DNA from: Thiobacillus denitrificans
Lineage (GTDB): Bacteria; Pseudomonadota; Gammaproteobacteria; Burkholderiales; Thiobacillaceae
Direction of reading: 5' to 3'
Assembly (NCBI RefSeq): GCF_001530125.1
Contig: NZ_LDUG01000029.1
Span: forward strand, 1-39,951
DNA length: 39,951 nucleotides
Below the pieces are notes generated by a model. It saw only the letters and a program-made list of their open reading frames with translations, did not search any database and was not told the origin of the DNA. The first letter of the stretch is position 1. The number at the start of each line of letters is the position of its first letter. Of this stretch, positions 8,761 to 16,937 are shown one piece after another. The position numbers and the translations under genes are program-made.

Positions 8761-8891
8761 AGAAACACTGATTAATTCGATATAACCGTCATTGCGAGCG
8801 AAGCGCGGCAATCCAGCGCATTGATTAAGCAGGCATTTCTGGATTGCCGCGTCGCTTCGCTCCTCGCAAAGACGGATTAATCAGCGTCTCC
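8761..8891 (+). mobile_element. 131-bp MITE-like element, copy A
   Basis: The element is bounded by a 4-bp direct repeat CTAG (8757-8760 and 8892-8895). It has imperfect terminal inverted repeats, AGAAACACTGATTAAT at the left against GGAGACGCTGATTAAT read from the right. Internally it is two long inverted arms carrying TTGCGAGCGAAGCGCGGCAATCC-type sequence around a central loop, so the whole unit folds into one hairpin. It has no coding capacity. The reverse complement recurs at 39772-39902 with a single mismatch in 131 bases. The 4-bp YTAR-type target duplication is like that of IS5-family elements, a likely source of transposase. Confidence 0.82.
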
Positions 8892-8908
8892 CTAGAGAAG
8901 GCAGATCC

Positions 8909-9136
8909 ATGACCAGCCATGTGACCCAGGTCGGCGCCCCCGATCCCGAACTCAGGACCTCGCCCATCTTCGACGAATATGAAGAGCTCTCGCTCGACCT
9001 GGAGCTCGAATCCGGCGCCTGTTATTTCAACAACATGGTCTACCCGGTGGACCAGTACCTGCTGTGCGGCAGCAAGCTGCTGCATTGCGAAGAACGGGGC
9101 GTATGGGTACGCAAAGGGGAAAGGCGGCCCGACTAG
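8909..9136 (+). CDS. Small acidic protein of unknown function
   Basis: A 75-residue protein with an acidic first half (FDEYEELSLDLELESG) and a cysteine-containing second half (ACYFNNMVYPVDQYLLCGSKLLHCEERGVW). Three cysteines could bind metal or form disulphides, but no family is recognised. The start lies 13 bp after the right target duplication of MITE copy A, so the element may now supply part of its leader. It converges with the CapA-like gene, with 16 bp between the stops. Confidence 0.55.
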   Translation: MTSHVTQVGAPDPELRTSPIFDEYEELSLDLELESGACYFNNMVYPVDQYLLCGSKLLHCEERGVWVRKGERRPD

Positions 9137-9152
9137 TCTCCTGGCCGGTCCT

Positions 9153-10292
9153 TCACCAGCGAAGCGCCAGACTGCCACCCGGGCCCGCCTCCACCCGGCT
9201 GCCGAGGTGCCGTCCCGCCCGGTCCAGCACCCCGCGCAGCCAGCGGGTGTCCGCCGCTGAAGCCCGGTTGAGCCGGAAGCGCCGCGTCTGCATGGGGATC
9301 ATCCTCAGGCGCAACAGCGTGCCGCCGGCCGCATCGATGGTCAGAAAGTACATCAGGCTCAAATCTCCCCGGTAGGCCTCGTAGCCAGCGATGCCTTCGT
9401 AGTCGTTGAGGAAATCGCCGCAACCGTAGAGGATCGGTCGGCCCCGGTACACCTCGATGCCCAGGGGATGATGCGAGGAATGGCCATGCACCACGTCCAC
9501 CCCGCACTGGTCGATGAGCCCGTGGGCGAAGCGCTGATGGGCCGCGGGCACGGCATAGCCCCAGTTGCCGCCCCAATGGAGGGAGACCACCACCACATCC
9601 GCCGGACGCTTGATCGCTTCCACCTGCGCCGCGATCTGCCGCAGTGTCGCTGGAGAGAAATCCGGCAGCAGGTTCACCCCGGGCTGGCCCGCGGCGGCGG
9701 CCCAGCCCGGCGGAATGCCGCTGCTTTGCGCACCAAATGAAAAAACCAGCACGCGGCCCTTGCCGGTCACGCTCAGCACCGCCGGCGCCGCCGCCTCGGC
9801 CTTGTCACGCCCGGCCCCGGCGGTCTGCAGCCCGGCGCAGCGTAGCGTCTCCAGCGTCTCGGCGAGCCCCGCATGACCCCAGTCCAGCACGTGATTGTTG
9901 GCCAGCACGCAGCAGTCGATCGCAGCCGCCGTGAGGCAGGGCACATTGGCCGGATGCATGCGGTAATGGATGCCTTTCCCGCGCTGCCAGTCATCGCGGG
10001 TGGTCACCGCCGTTTCCAGATTGACGATCCGCAGGTCCGGTCCGATGCGCGCCCACTCCGCCAGCGCATCGCCCCACACATAGGCGAATTCTACCGGCCG
10101 CGGGACCGGACCGTTGGCCCGTTCCGCCAGCGCCACGTAATCCAGGGCGGACGTCGCATAGCCCTCGTGCAGGACAGGATCGCCGGGATGGGGTAACACC
10201 TGGTCGATCCCGCGCCCGGTCATGACATCACCGCACAGGAACAGGGTCATGTCCCGTGCGCCCGCCTCTGATTTTTCCGTCGCCTGGATCAT
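9153..10292 (-). CDS. CapA/PgsA family protein (metallophosphatase fold)
   Basis: The 379-residue protein has the CapA fold: LFLCGDVMTGRGID at the N-terminus, IVNLETAV, CCVLANNHVLDWG, VVVSLHWGGNW, and HGHSSHHPLGIEVYRGRPILYGCGDFLNDYEG. The D, N, H set is that of calcineurin-like phosphoesterases. Family members are linked to poly-gamma-glutamate capsule, but many are stand-alone genes with unknown substrate, and no capB/capC lies nearby. I start at ATG 10292, which has AGGA upstream. The earlier in-frame start at 10388 adds an alanine/arginine-rich stretch that overlaps the dgkA remnant and is not family sequence. Confidence 0.8.
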   Translation of the reverse strand: MIQATEKSEAGARDMTLFLCGDVMTGRGIDQVLPHPGDPVLHEGYATSALDYVALAERANGPVPRPVEFAYVWGDALAEWARIGPDLRIVNLETAVTTRDDWQRGKGIHYRMHPANVPCLTAAAIDCCVLANNHVLDWGHAGLAETLETLRCAGLQTAGAGRDKAEAAAPAVLSVTGKGRVLVFSFGAQSSGIPPGWAAAAGQPGVNLLPDFSPATLRQIAAQVEAIKRPADVVVVSLHWGGNWGYAVPAAHQRFAHGLIDQCGVDVVHGHSSHHPLGIEVYRGRPILYGCGDFLNDYEGIAGYEAYRGDLSLMYFLTIDAAGGTLLRLRMIPMQTRRFRLNRASAADTRWLRGVLDRAGRHLGSRVEAGPGGSLALRW

Positions 10293-10348
10293 CTTGCGCG
10301 TCCTGCTGGATGCCGCCGCTGCCGTGCCGGGAACGGCGGCCGCCGCCG

Positions 10349-10486
10349 CGCCGCCCGGCCCAGGCCGACATACACCCCGGCGGCGCACACCAGCACTGCG
10401 GCCAGCAGATGCAGACGCGCATTGGGCTGCGTGCGCACAAGGTGATCCACCCCCCGCAGGGCGTGGGCAAAGCTTTTCAGGCGCAT
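10349..10486 (-). pseudogene. dgkA: Truncated diacylglycerol kinase (dgkA) N-terminus
   Basis: The first 46 codons from ATG 10486 read as the DgkA N-terminus: LKSFAHALRGVDHLVRTQPNARLHLLAA followed by the first membrane helix VLVCAAGVYVGLGR. After about 10349 the homology ends abruptly in GC-rich sequence leading to the CapA-like gene. The catalytic helices with the glutamate/asparagine active site are absent, so this is a remnant left by a deletion. The IS4-family element inserted 49 bp upstream of the ATG. Confidence 0.7.
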
Positions 10487-10548
10487 CAAAGGCTTTTCAT
10501 GGTTTGCTGTCGGGCAGGGCTTTTCTATATTCACTCACTACTGTCCGG

Positions 10549-11789
10549 TTAAAACGCGAATAAATTCAGTTGGTTGCGAGGCATGCCCTCTGGGGGAATG
10601 TACTCGCTGCCCGGAAAGGCTTGCTGCAAAGGCATCTTCTCGAACAGAGTGACCGACAGAATCTGTAGCAAAGTGTAGAGCGAGGCGTCCAGACTGAGGC
10701 GCTTCTTGACGATGGCGACGAGGACATAGACCGACACAGCGATCCAGACATATTGCGCGAGGTCGCCACATCCATATTGCGCGAGGTCGCCACATCCATA
10801 TTGCGCGAGGTCGCCACATCTTTGCGAGCGCACCGCATTCTCTGAATTGCCGTAGAACTTCTTGATGCGCAGATGCTGCTTGATCCACTTGAAGAACAGC
10901 TCCACCTGCCAGCGCGCCTTGTAGAGCGCGCAGATGGTGACTGCCGACACGGCGAAGTTGTTGGTGAGGAACACCAGCGTCTTGCCGGTCTCGGCATCCT
11001 TGAAGCGGATGCGGCGCAGATGCGTCGGATAGTCCTTGCGGCTGTTTGTGCCGGTCAACGCGATGGTCTGATCGCAAATGATTCCGGTACCGCGATCCGC
11101 CTTCGCCGAATAGACGCGCCGGAACTGGGTGTTCGACTTGGCACGGGTGACGAAGAAGGCTTGCGCCTGATGCATCCGATACGGCCGGGCGAAGTCGAGA
11201 TAGCCGCGATCCATGACATAGATCGCCCCGGCCTCGATCACCAACACATCGAGGATATTCACGTCGCCCAGCTTGCCGTCGGAGATGTGGATGAAACTCG
11301 GGATATTGCCGCGCAAGTCGAGCAATGTGTGCATCTTCACCGCCGATTTGGTGGTGCGAAACAGCGCCCACGGAAACAGCGACAGACACAGATCGATGGT
11401 CGTCGAGTCCAGCGCGTAGGTCGTGTTCGCAAGGTCGATGCCGAAGCTGTCCCCCGCGTAGAGCTTGCGGGCTTGAGCAATCAAACCCTGAGCGAATTCG
11501 GCGTAAATCCGCCAATCCCGCGCCTCGTTGGCATCGGCCAGGTCGAACGTTTGATCTCGTACCGGAAGCCCATGTGATAGCACTTGGCGGCCTGCGCCGA
11601 CAGGCAGACTTCGATATCGCGCAGGCTCTCGCGGTAGGTCAGTTGGGCGAAGGCCATCACACGGAACTGCTCGGTGCAGGCGAGCGACTTCACATAGCGG
11701 TCGCCACCATGCCGCTCGACGATGCGGGTGAATGTAGCCCAAGGCAGAAAATCCATCAATTGGGCGAAAAGGGTCTTGCCGATGTTCAT
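10549..11789 (-). pseudogene. IS4-family transposase (DUF4372 + DDE), frameshifted
   Basis: The N-terminal DUF4372 domain (NIGKTLFAQLMDFLPW...FAQLTYRESLRDIEV...YHMGFR) starts at ATG 11789. The DDE part runs in a second frame to 10549, with ALDSTTIDLCLS, the DRGYLD region and the YKARWQVELFFKWIKQ signature carrying the catalytic glutamate. The two frames join if one base is restored near 11540-11542 (IKRST then LADANEARDWR), so a single-base deletion broke the gene. No slippery heptamer is present there. Near the C-terminus 24 extra residues (three GCGDLAQY-type units) are inserted. Confidence 0.88.
10749..10820. repeat. Three exact tandem copies of a 24-bp unit inside the transposase
   Basis: The unit, starting at 10749, 10773 and 10797, is identical in all three copies (72 bp). 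Because 24 is a multiple of three, the reading frame is kept and the protein gains three octapeptides (RCGDLAQY, GCGDLAQY, GCGDLAQY). Related transposases, as I know them, pass directly from the preceding SQ to the WIAVSVYVLVAI helix, so all three look extra. Confidence 0.85.
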
Positions 11790-11993
11790 GAGCGGCTCCG
11801 GGTGCGTTACCCCCGGAAATCGACCGGAACTCCATTTTGCATTTCAAATCGACACCACCCTTCGTCGATCGGAACTCGTTGTCGCACATGGCTTTCAGCG
11901 ATTTACCCTCTCGTTTAACCGGACAGTAGTGATATTCACTATAAGCCGGCGTGGTTCGGCTTGCGCCTACATTTTCATCATCACGGAACAGCC

Positions 11994-12741
11994 ATGACGC
12001 CGGAACCCGGTATTGAATCCAGGCAGGACGACCTCACCCTGCCCGACTACCACGGCGGCGGCATCGTCAACCTCATGAGTTCCATTGCCACCGTGCTGGG
12101 CGGGAACAGCCCCTATGCGCCGCTGGCGGCGCTGCCGCCCGCAGCCCTGGCCGGGGCGCGCCATCTGGTGCTGTTGGTGGTCGATGGCCTCGGCCACGAT
12201 TACCTGCTCGGCCGCGACGGCTGCCTGCGTCAGCATCTACGCGGACAGATGACCTCGGTCTTTCCTTCCACCACGGCGAGCGCCATTCCCACCTTTTTGA
12301 CCGGCCTCGCGCCGCAACAGCATGGGCTGACCGGCTGGCACATGTATTTCCGCGAGATCGGCGCCATCATCGCGCCGCTGCCCTTCCGCGTCCGCACCGG
12401 CCGCCATGCCCTGCGCGAAGCCGGCGTCACGCCAGCGTAGCTGTTCGGCCTCACCCCGCTGGTCGACCGTCTGCCCCTGCCCAGCCATGTGGTAAGCCCA
12501 CGGCACATCATTCATTCGGACTTCAACGTCGCCTTCTCCGGCCAGGCAAAGCGGCACGGCTACGACACCCTGGAGGAGATATTTGGCCTGATTAGCGGTC
12601 TGCTGCGCAGTGATGCGCCGCGCAGCTACGTCCAGGCGCGACTGGCTCCGCGGCGAGGAACGCCACACCCACATCGGTGTGCACGGCGGGCTCTCCGCAG
12701 CGGAGATGATCGTGCCGCTCGTCGTCGCCCCGCTGCCCTGA
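11994..12741 (+). pseudogene. Type I phosphodiesterase/nucleotide pyrophosphatase, degraded
   Basis: The first 148 codons read as an alkaline-phosphatase-superfamily phosphodiesterase: LPDYHGGGIVNL, HLVLLVVDGLGHDYL (metal site) and SVFPSTTASAIPTFLTGLAPQQHGLTGW (nucleophile threonine region). An in-frame TAG at 12438-12440 ends it. Homology resumes in the same frame (LFGLTPLVDRLPLPSHV...DTLEEIF) to about 12630. The metal-binding C-terminal middle is then missing, and the family C-terminus (DWLRGEERHTHIGVHGGLSAAEMIVPLVV) appears in another frame up to TGA 12739-12741. So there is a stop, a deletion and a frame change. Confidence 0.82.
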
Positions 12742-12859
12742 CCCTGGCCTTCGACCCCCGGTCTGTCAACGCACCGGAATCGTGTGCCTATACTGAATTC
12801 CCGCCTACAGACCCAGCGCAGAAAGCGGTTTTCCCACATTCTCTTGAGGAGTGAGCATC

Positions 12860-13365
12860 ATGCAACAGCCAAAAACCCGACTGTTACTGATCGCACTGGC
12901 GATGGGCGTTTCCGTCTCCGCCTGGGGCCAGGAAGAGGCCACCTTCAGTACCCTCAACCTGACATCCGCAAGCGCCTTGAAGGCGGCCCAGGCCGCACTC
13001 AAGCCTGCCAGGATGCCGGTTTCAATGTGGCCGTGGCCATAGCAGACCGCAGTGGGGTGGCCCAGGTCATGCTGCGGGACCGTTTCGCCGGCGCCCACAC
13101 CCCACAGACCGCCATGGGCAAAGCCTGGACCGCAGCGAGTTTCCGCTCCAACACCACCGACCTCATCGCCATGACCCAGGCCGGCAACGCCTCCTACGGC
13201 ATCCGCCACCTGCCCGGCGTGGTGATTCTGGGCGGCGGCATGCCGATCGAGTCGAAAGGCAGCCTGGTCGGGGCGATCGGGATATCCGGTGGCCCGACCG
13301 GTGCCGATGACGATCGCTGCGCCAAGGCCGGCATCGATGCCATCCGCGTAAGCCTGGAGTTCTAG
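12860..13365 (+). pseudogene. DUF336 (GlcG/HbpS-like) secreted protein, frameshifted
   Basis: ATG 12860 follows a strong GAGGAG site and encodes a signal peptide (LLLIALAMGVSVSAWGQ). The frame runs out at 13042. The family body continues one frame over from about 13002: CQDAGFNVAVAIADRSGVAQVMLRD, then GKAWTAASFRSNTTDL, GVVILGGGMPIES and AIGISGGPTGADDDRCAKAGIDAI. Restoring one base at 'AAG-CC' near 13001 joins the frames (ALKACQDAGF). This could be one real deletion or a sequencing error. Family members bind haem or small cofactors; the function here is unknown. Confidence 0.82.
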
Positions 13366-13473
13366 CCCGACTCGCTCATGCGAGGAAAGACCGGGGGCCG
13401 CTCCCGACCCGGTCGACTGAGCGACAGCCGCCATCGGCCAGCGCGGTCTTTGCTGGCGTAAAGGACATCCGCC

Positions 13474-14100
13474 ATGAAAGAGATTCTTCCCGGCGTGTTT
13501 CACTGGAAGACCTTCCACGAAGGCATCCAGGCTTACGTCCACGCCTACTACATCAATGCCACCGATCCGGCAGTACTGATCGACCCGCGTGTCCCGACGC
13601 AGGGAATCGAGTGGTTTGCCGCGCACGCCGCGCCCCGTCACATCTACCTGACCAACCGCCATCACTACCGGCACAGCGACCGCTTTGCCGCCCGCTACGG
13701 CGCGCAGGTCTGGTGCCACAAGGGCGGCTTGCACGAATTCACCCATGGCGAAAAGGTCAGGAGCTTTAGCCACGGCAGGGAATTGCCGGGCGGCATTCTG
13801 GCCTTGGAAGTCGCGGCGCTGTGCCCCGAGGAAACCGCGCTGTATCTGCCGCTGAACGGCGGGCTGCTGAGCGTCGGCGACGCCATCGTGCGCCACAATG
13901 GCAAGCTCGGCTTCGTGCCGGACGCCTACATGGGCGACGACCCGGAAGGCGTCAAGCGCGGCCTGCGAAAAGCTTTTCTCAAGCACCTGCGCGAACGCGA
14001 ATTCGACCACCTGCTGTTCGCCCACGGCGCCCCCTGGATCGGCGGCGCCAGGGCCGGCCTCGAAAAATTTCTGGCGGATATGCAATGTCCGGGATGCTAA
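13474..14100 (+). CDS. Metallo-beta-lactamase-fold hydrolase-like protein
   Basis: The 208-residue protein resembles the MBL fold: LPGVFHWKTFHEGIQAYVHAYYI, AVLIDPRVP, IYLTNRHHYRHSDRF (a variant of the HxHxDH metal motif), LPLNGGLLSVGDAIV and a final LLFAHGAPWIGGA. The altered metal motif makes the activity uncertain. A good AAGGA ribosome site precedes ATG 13474. Its 3' end, from about residue 139, recurs in broken form at 37424-37632. The stop lies 10 bp from the end of a convergent DUF457 remnant. Confidence 0.8.
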   Translation: MKEILPGVFHWKTFHEGIQAYVHAYYINATDPAVLIDPRVPTQGIEWFAAHAAPRHIYLTNRHHYRHSDRFAARYGAQVWCHKGGLHEFTHGEKVRSFSHGRELPGGILALEVAALCPEETALYLPLNGGLLSVGDAIVRHNGKLGFVPDAYMGDDPEGVKRGLRKAFLKHLREREFDHLLFAHGAPWIGGARAGLEKFLADMQCPGC

Positions 14101-14366
14101 CCCGGCCAGTTCAACAGCCGAGCAATTCCCGCAGACCAATCCCCACCAACGCCAGCACCCCGCACGGCGCCCACACCAAGCGCATCTCCGAGCCCAGCAT
14201 GCGCAGGCCGCGCCGCGAGAAAAGTGCCGAAGTGCGCAAGGGCGACACCTCGATCACCCGCCACGGCAGGAAATAGCCCTGTTGCGAAAACGGACGGAAT
14301 AAAGCGATGCCGAGACCGACGTCGGGCAGCACCGCGCAGATCATCGCCAGCGCCAGCAGCCCCGGC
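13890..14366 (+). repeat. Left imperfect direct repeat flanking the EPS locus
   Basis: This block (last third of the MBL gene plus the DUF457 gene remnant) matches 37424-37868 and 38056-38104 in the same orientation. By eye the identity is roughly 85 percent, with long exact runs such as 14041-14063 against 37577-37599. Compared with the right copy it lacks about 204 bp inside DUF457. The two blocks enclose the whole EPS locus. Confidence 0.78.
14111..14366 (-). pseudogene. DUF457 (YdjM-like) hydrolase with internal deletion
   Basis: Compared with the intact copy at 37643-38173, this remnant keeps LLALAMICAVLPDV, then jumps directly to GLGIALFRPFS and continues to the normal C-terminus. Sixty-eight codons (204 bp) are missing in frame, including the DHPFGHRGFTHS region that carries the presumed metal ligands. 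Its 5' end is also gone and is replaced by a cydA fragment. It cannot be functional. Confidence 0.8.
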
Positions 14367-14548
14367 GCAGCAGCCGCCAGGCGCGACGCCGGCCACCACG
14401 AAAGCGCCGGTCAGCAAGGACGCGGTCAGCATGTGGGCCAGGCGATAGGGAAACGACGGGTTGAACACGAGCTGCCACCAGTCCAGCGGAAAGAACACCC
14501 CGTCCTCCATCGCGAAGCCTGCCGGCGTATGCATCCAGGAGTTGATCT
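14367..14548 (-). pseudogene. Fragment of cytochrome bd/CIO oxidase subunit I (cydA)
   Basis: The minus strand encodes NSWMHTPAGF, DWWQLVFNPSFPYRLAHM and TASLLTGAFVVAGV, a stretch characteristic of cytochrome bd (cyanide-insensitive type) subunit I. A one-base slip then gives AWRLLR, the usual continuation. Only about 60 codons remain. The fragment runs directly into the DUF457 remnant. No other cyd gene lies nearby, so it must have arrived by rearrangement. Confidence 0.75.
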
Positions 14549-14698
14549 TCCATGGGAAACCCGTGGCCCATGTTCCCTGGAATGGGAGAGTGAATCGCTG
14601 CCGTCTTCCCCGGAACCTGTTACCCCATTACGGCGCTGCCGATCCGCGGCGCGATCCGGGTAACTGGCCGGGAATAAAGACGCAATCGGATGGTTACG

Positions 14699-15424
14699 TC
14701 AGCGATAGTGGTAACAGTGCTTCAGAAATTTCACAATATCCACGGTATAGCGGCGAGCCAGTCGGCGCGGCTCGAGGCATAAACGATAGAACCATTCCAG
14801 GCGCATTTTTTGCACAAAAACCGGCGCGCGCGGCTTATTGCCCGCCCAAAAATCAAACAAGGCACCGACCCCGGTCAGAATGCCGGCATTCAGGCCTTGG
14901 CGATGATCCAGTATCCACTTTTCCTGGACAGGATTACCCAGCGCCACCAGTACCACATCCGCCTGCGCCTGATTGATCGTCTCGACAAGATGCGGATTGG
15001 CCTTAATGCCCTCGTAGCCATCACAGGTTCCCACAACCACCTGGCCCAACAGCTGCGTCACATACTTCGCGGCTTTCTGCAACACACGCGGCTTGCCACC
15101 CACCATAAATACCCTGAGCGGCGTGGATGATTGGCGGAACAGGAAAGGCATGAAGTCGGTTCCATTCAGATTTTCCTTGAAGCGGTCAGCGTGCAGCAAG
15201 CGTGCTGCGATATCCATGCCGACACCATCATTGACAATGGCGACGCCTTCATTTTCCATCTGGCTACGCATGTCCCGGCATTGCACGACAAAATTTGTAT
15301 TCGCAAAAAACAGCGCGACCTGCTTGCCCAATTGCCGTTGTGCAAGCAGATGTGTTGCCAGTTCGGCCGATGTAGTTTTGAGGACGGCGAAACCACCCAC
15401 CTGAATAGTCGATATTGATCGCAT
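14699..15424 (-). CDS. gumM: WecG/TagA/CpsF-family glycosyltransferase, GumM-like
   Basis: The 241-residue GT26 enzyme resembles GumM closely: LFFANTNFVVQC, IVNDGVGMDIAARLL, NLNGTDFMPFL, VGTCDGYEG, DVVLVALGNPVQEKWI, ILTGVGALFDFWAG and MRLEWFYRLCLEPRRLARRY. In xanthan synthesis GumM adds the second glucose to Glc-PP-lipid, giving the cellobiosyl backbone start; that role is inferred here. ATG 15424 has AAGGAG at the right distance. The longer in-frame extension to 15574 is not family sequence. It is the last gene of the EPS locus. Confidence 0.88.
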   Translation of the reverse strand: MRSISTIQVGGFAVLKTTSAELATHLLAQRQLGKQVALFFANTNFVVQCRDMRSQMENEGVAIVNDGVGMDIAARLLHADRFKENLNGTDFMPFLFRQSSTPLRVFMVGGKPRVLQKAAKYVTQLLGQVVVGTCDGYEGIKANPHLVETINQAQADVVLVALGNPVQEKWILDHRQGLNAGILTGVGALFDFWAGNKPRAPVFVQKMRLEWFYRLCLEPRRLARRYTVDIVKFLKHCYHYR

Positions 15425-15595
15425 GGTCAAAACTCCTTGGAAAATAGTGCCCTGTGCTGCACAGCCAGATCCGAAACCTGTTGTCTTTCCCAACGCTATG
15501 GTTTCCAGATCAGCATCGGCTGCCATCCGCGTCCCGCGGCCCTCGTGGGCTTCGGTGTAGTCCTGGATGCACATTCTTTGCCAGGAACCTGCCCT

Positions 15596-16681
15596 TCATT
15601 TACTTATCCCGGAAGACGAAATCCGCTGGAGATTATCCTGATTTTTCCTTGAATCGATTCCCGTACTGCGCTTCCCAAAAACCACTGGGAAAAAACGATA
15701 CAAAAACAATGCGCTTGGGTAGCTCAACAATAACGCGAGCAATGCAAACAATCCGGTCCACAGAAATGAAGATTCCTTGAAGGCATGGGGCATCCCAAAC
15801 ACCACAACTCCGACACCCGTAAAAACACTGAACATCAACAAATGGATCGGGAAAATGATGATTGTATTTTTTGACAACCATTGAAAAACAGCATTAGTTG
15901 GCAGGCTGATTGAAAAATAAAACAGCGCCACAACGCCCAGATATGCATTGATTAGAAAAAGGGAGCGGTGGCTGCCGAAAAGAAGCGTATTCAAATCCAC
16001 CTCGCCATTGATGCCTGCGGCATAGGCAACGCCGGCCATCATGAATAATCCGAGCATCATCGCCATGCTTTTCGGGGTCTTTTCCAGAACTGCATCCTGA
16101 TATTCGCGGAAAAAATGACCCGTTGAATAAAACGTAAGTGCCACCACGGCATTGTCGAGCCCCCACGGAAGGCGTGGCCATGAAGGGTCGTAAGCGAGCG
16201 TAAAAACCAGGCCGGAAAAATTAAATGCAACAAACAGGAAGGCGGCAGAAAAATAGCGTCGGGCGGCAAAAAAAATCAGCGAAGTCGTCAACAGACACAT
16301 GAAAAACCATAACACCACGTTGACAAACAGCGCGTCCCCATTCCCGACAAGCACACCCATAAGCGGTTCCCACCAGCTGATCCCTGCATGTTTAGCAGCG
16401 CTGGCTGCCAGCTCGTGCGTCGGCAGCCAATACAAATAGGACAGCAGGAAAAAAAACAGGTACGGAATTCCGAGTCCCTTCCATAGCAAGGAAAGGTTTT
16501 GCCTGTATGTCAGGGACAGTTTTTGTTCGGACAACAGCAATCCGGAAATGAAGAAAAACAAGGGCATGTGAAAACTGTAAATAACATTTTTCGCGAACTC
16601 ATTTAAGCCAGGTGAATGCCCCAGTACAACAAGCACAATACCAATGGCTTTCATGGTGTCTACATGAGTGAATCTTTTCAT
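15596..16681 (-). CDS. Acyltransferase family 3 membrane protein (GumF/GumG-like)
   Basis: The 361-residue integral membrane protein starts with the family signature FTHVDTMKAIGIVLVVLGHS, then HMPLFFFISGLLL, and has about ten hydrophobic segments. Enzymes of this family acetylate sugar residues on lipid-linked intermediates at the inner membrane. In the xanthan pathway GumF and GumG acetylate the mannoses. Start ATG 16681 has AGGAG upstream. The gene is visibly more AT-rich than the flanking chromosome. It is separated from gumL by a 158-bp MITE-like element. Confidence 0.85.
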   Translation of the reverse strand: MKRFTHVDTMKAIGIVLVVLGHSPGLNEFAKNVIYSFHMPLFFFISGLLLSEQKLSLTYRQNLSLLWKGLGIPYLFFFLLSYLYWLPTHELAASAAKHAGISWWEPLMGVLVGNGDALFVNVVLWFFMCLLTTSLIFFAARRYFSAAFLFVAFNFSGLVFTLAYDPSWPRLPWGLDNAVVALTFYSTGHFFREYQDAVLEKTPKSMAMMLGLFMMAGVAYAAGINGEVDLNTLLFGSHRSLFLINAYLGVVALFYFSISLPTNAVFQWLSKNTIIIFPIHLLMFSVFTGVGVVVFGMPHAFKESSFLWTGLFALLALLLSYPSALFLYRFFPVVFGKRSTGIDSRKNQDNLQRISSSGISK

Positions 16682-16779
16682 CCGGTCATGCTCCTGGCTG
16701 CCCATTGAAAATCACGTCGTGGTTTCCTGTCGCCCACCTGCCGTTTCATGTTTCTGCTATTTCTGATTTGCGACACTAG

Positions 16780-16937
16780 TGCGACAACCCATAAGTTTGC
16801 GTACATGTCGAGACGCGCATCCGCGGCCGAGTGCGCGAAGCGAACCGCAGCCATAGCCGTTCTATGGAGAGGATGCGCGACAAAGCAATCGGCGATGCGG
16901 GGCGCGTCGAACATAGCGAAACTTATGGGTTGTCGTA
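16780..16937. mobile_element. 158-bp MITE-like element at the gumL stop codon
   Basis: Inverted repeats TGCGACAACCCATAAGTTT (left) and TACGACAACCCATAAGTTT (right, reverse complement) bound the element. The flanks are CTAG at 16776-16779 and 16938-16941. Inner sequences (16802-16828 and 16886-16913) also pair imperfectly, so the whole can fold back. There is no coding capacity. The right CTAG contains the TAG stop codon of gumL. The sequence is unrelated to the 131-bp element, but the target duplication type is the same. Confidence 0.75.

Larger units (their letters stand above)
10536..11931 (-). mobile_element. IS4-family insertion sequence, 1396 bp
   Basis: Terminal inverted repeats begin CACTACTGTCCGGTTAAA at both ends. 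A 9-bp target duplication ATATTCACT flanks them (10527-10535 and 11932-11940). The element carries one transposase gene on the minus strand. Intact repeats and an exact target duplication mean a single insertion event whose boundaries are certain. The transposase is frameshifted, so the copy is probably not autonomous. Confidence 0.92.

Noticed and set aside
10293..10388. N-terminal extension of the CapA-like protein
   Set aside because: The added 32 residues are alanine/arginine-rich, overlap the dgkA remnant, and are not part of the CapA fold; a ribosome site precedes the later ATG at 10292.
10749..10820. CRISPR-like array
   Set aside because: The 24-bp units are directly adjacent with no spacers and lie in frame within a transposase gene.
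11536..11556. Programmed frameshift in the IS4-family transposase
   Set aside because: No slippery heptamer or downstream structure is evident, and IS4-type transposases are normally read from one frame. A one-base deletion explains it.
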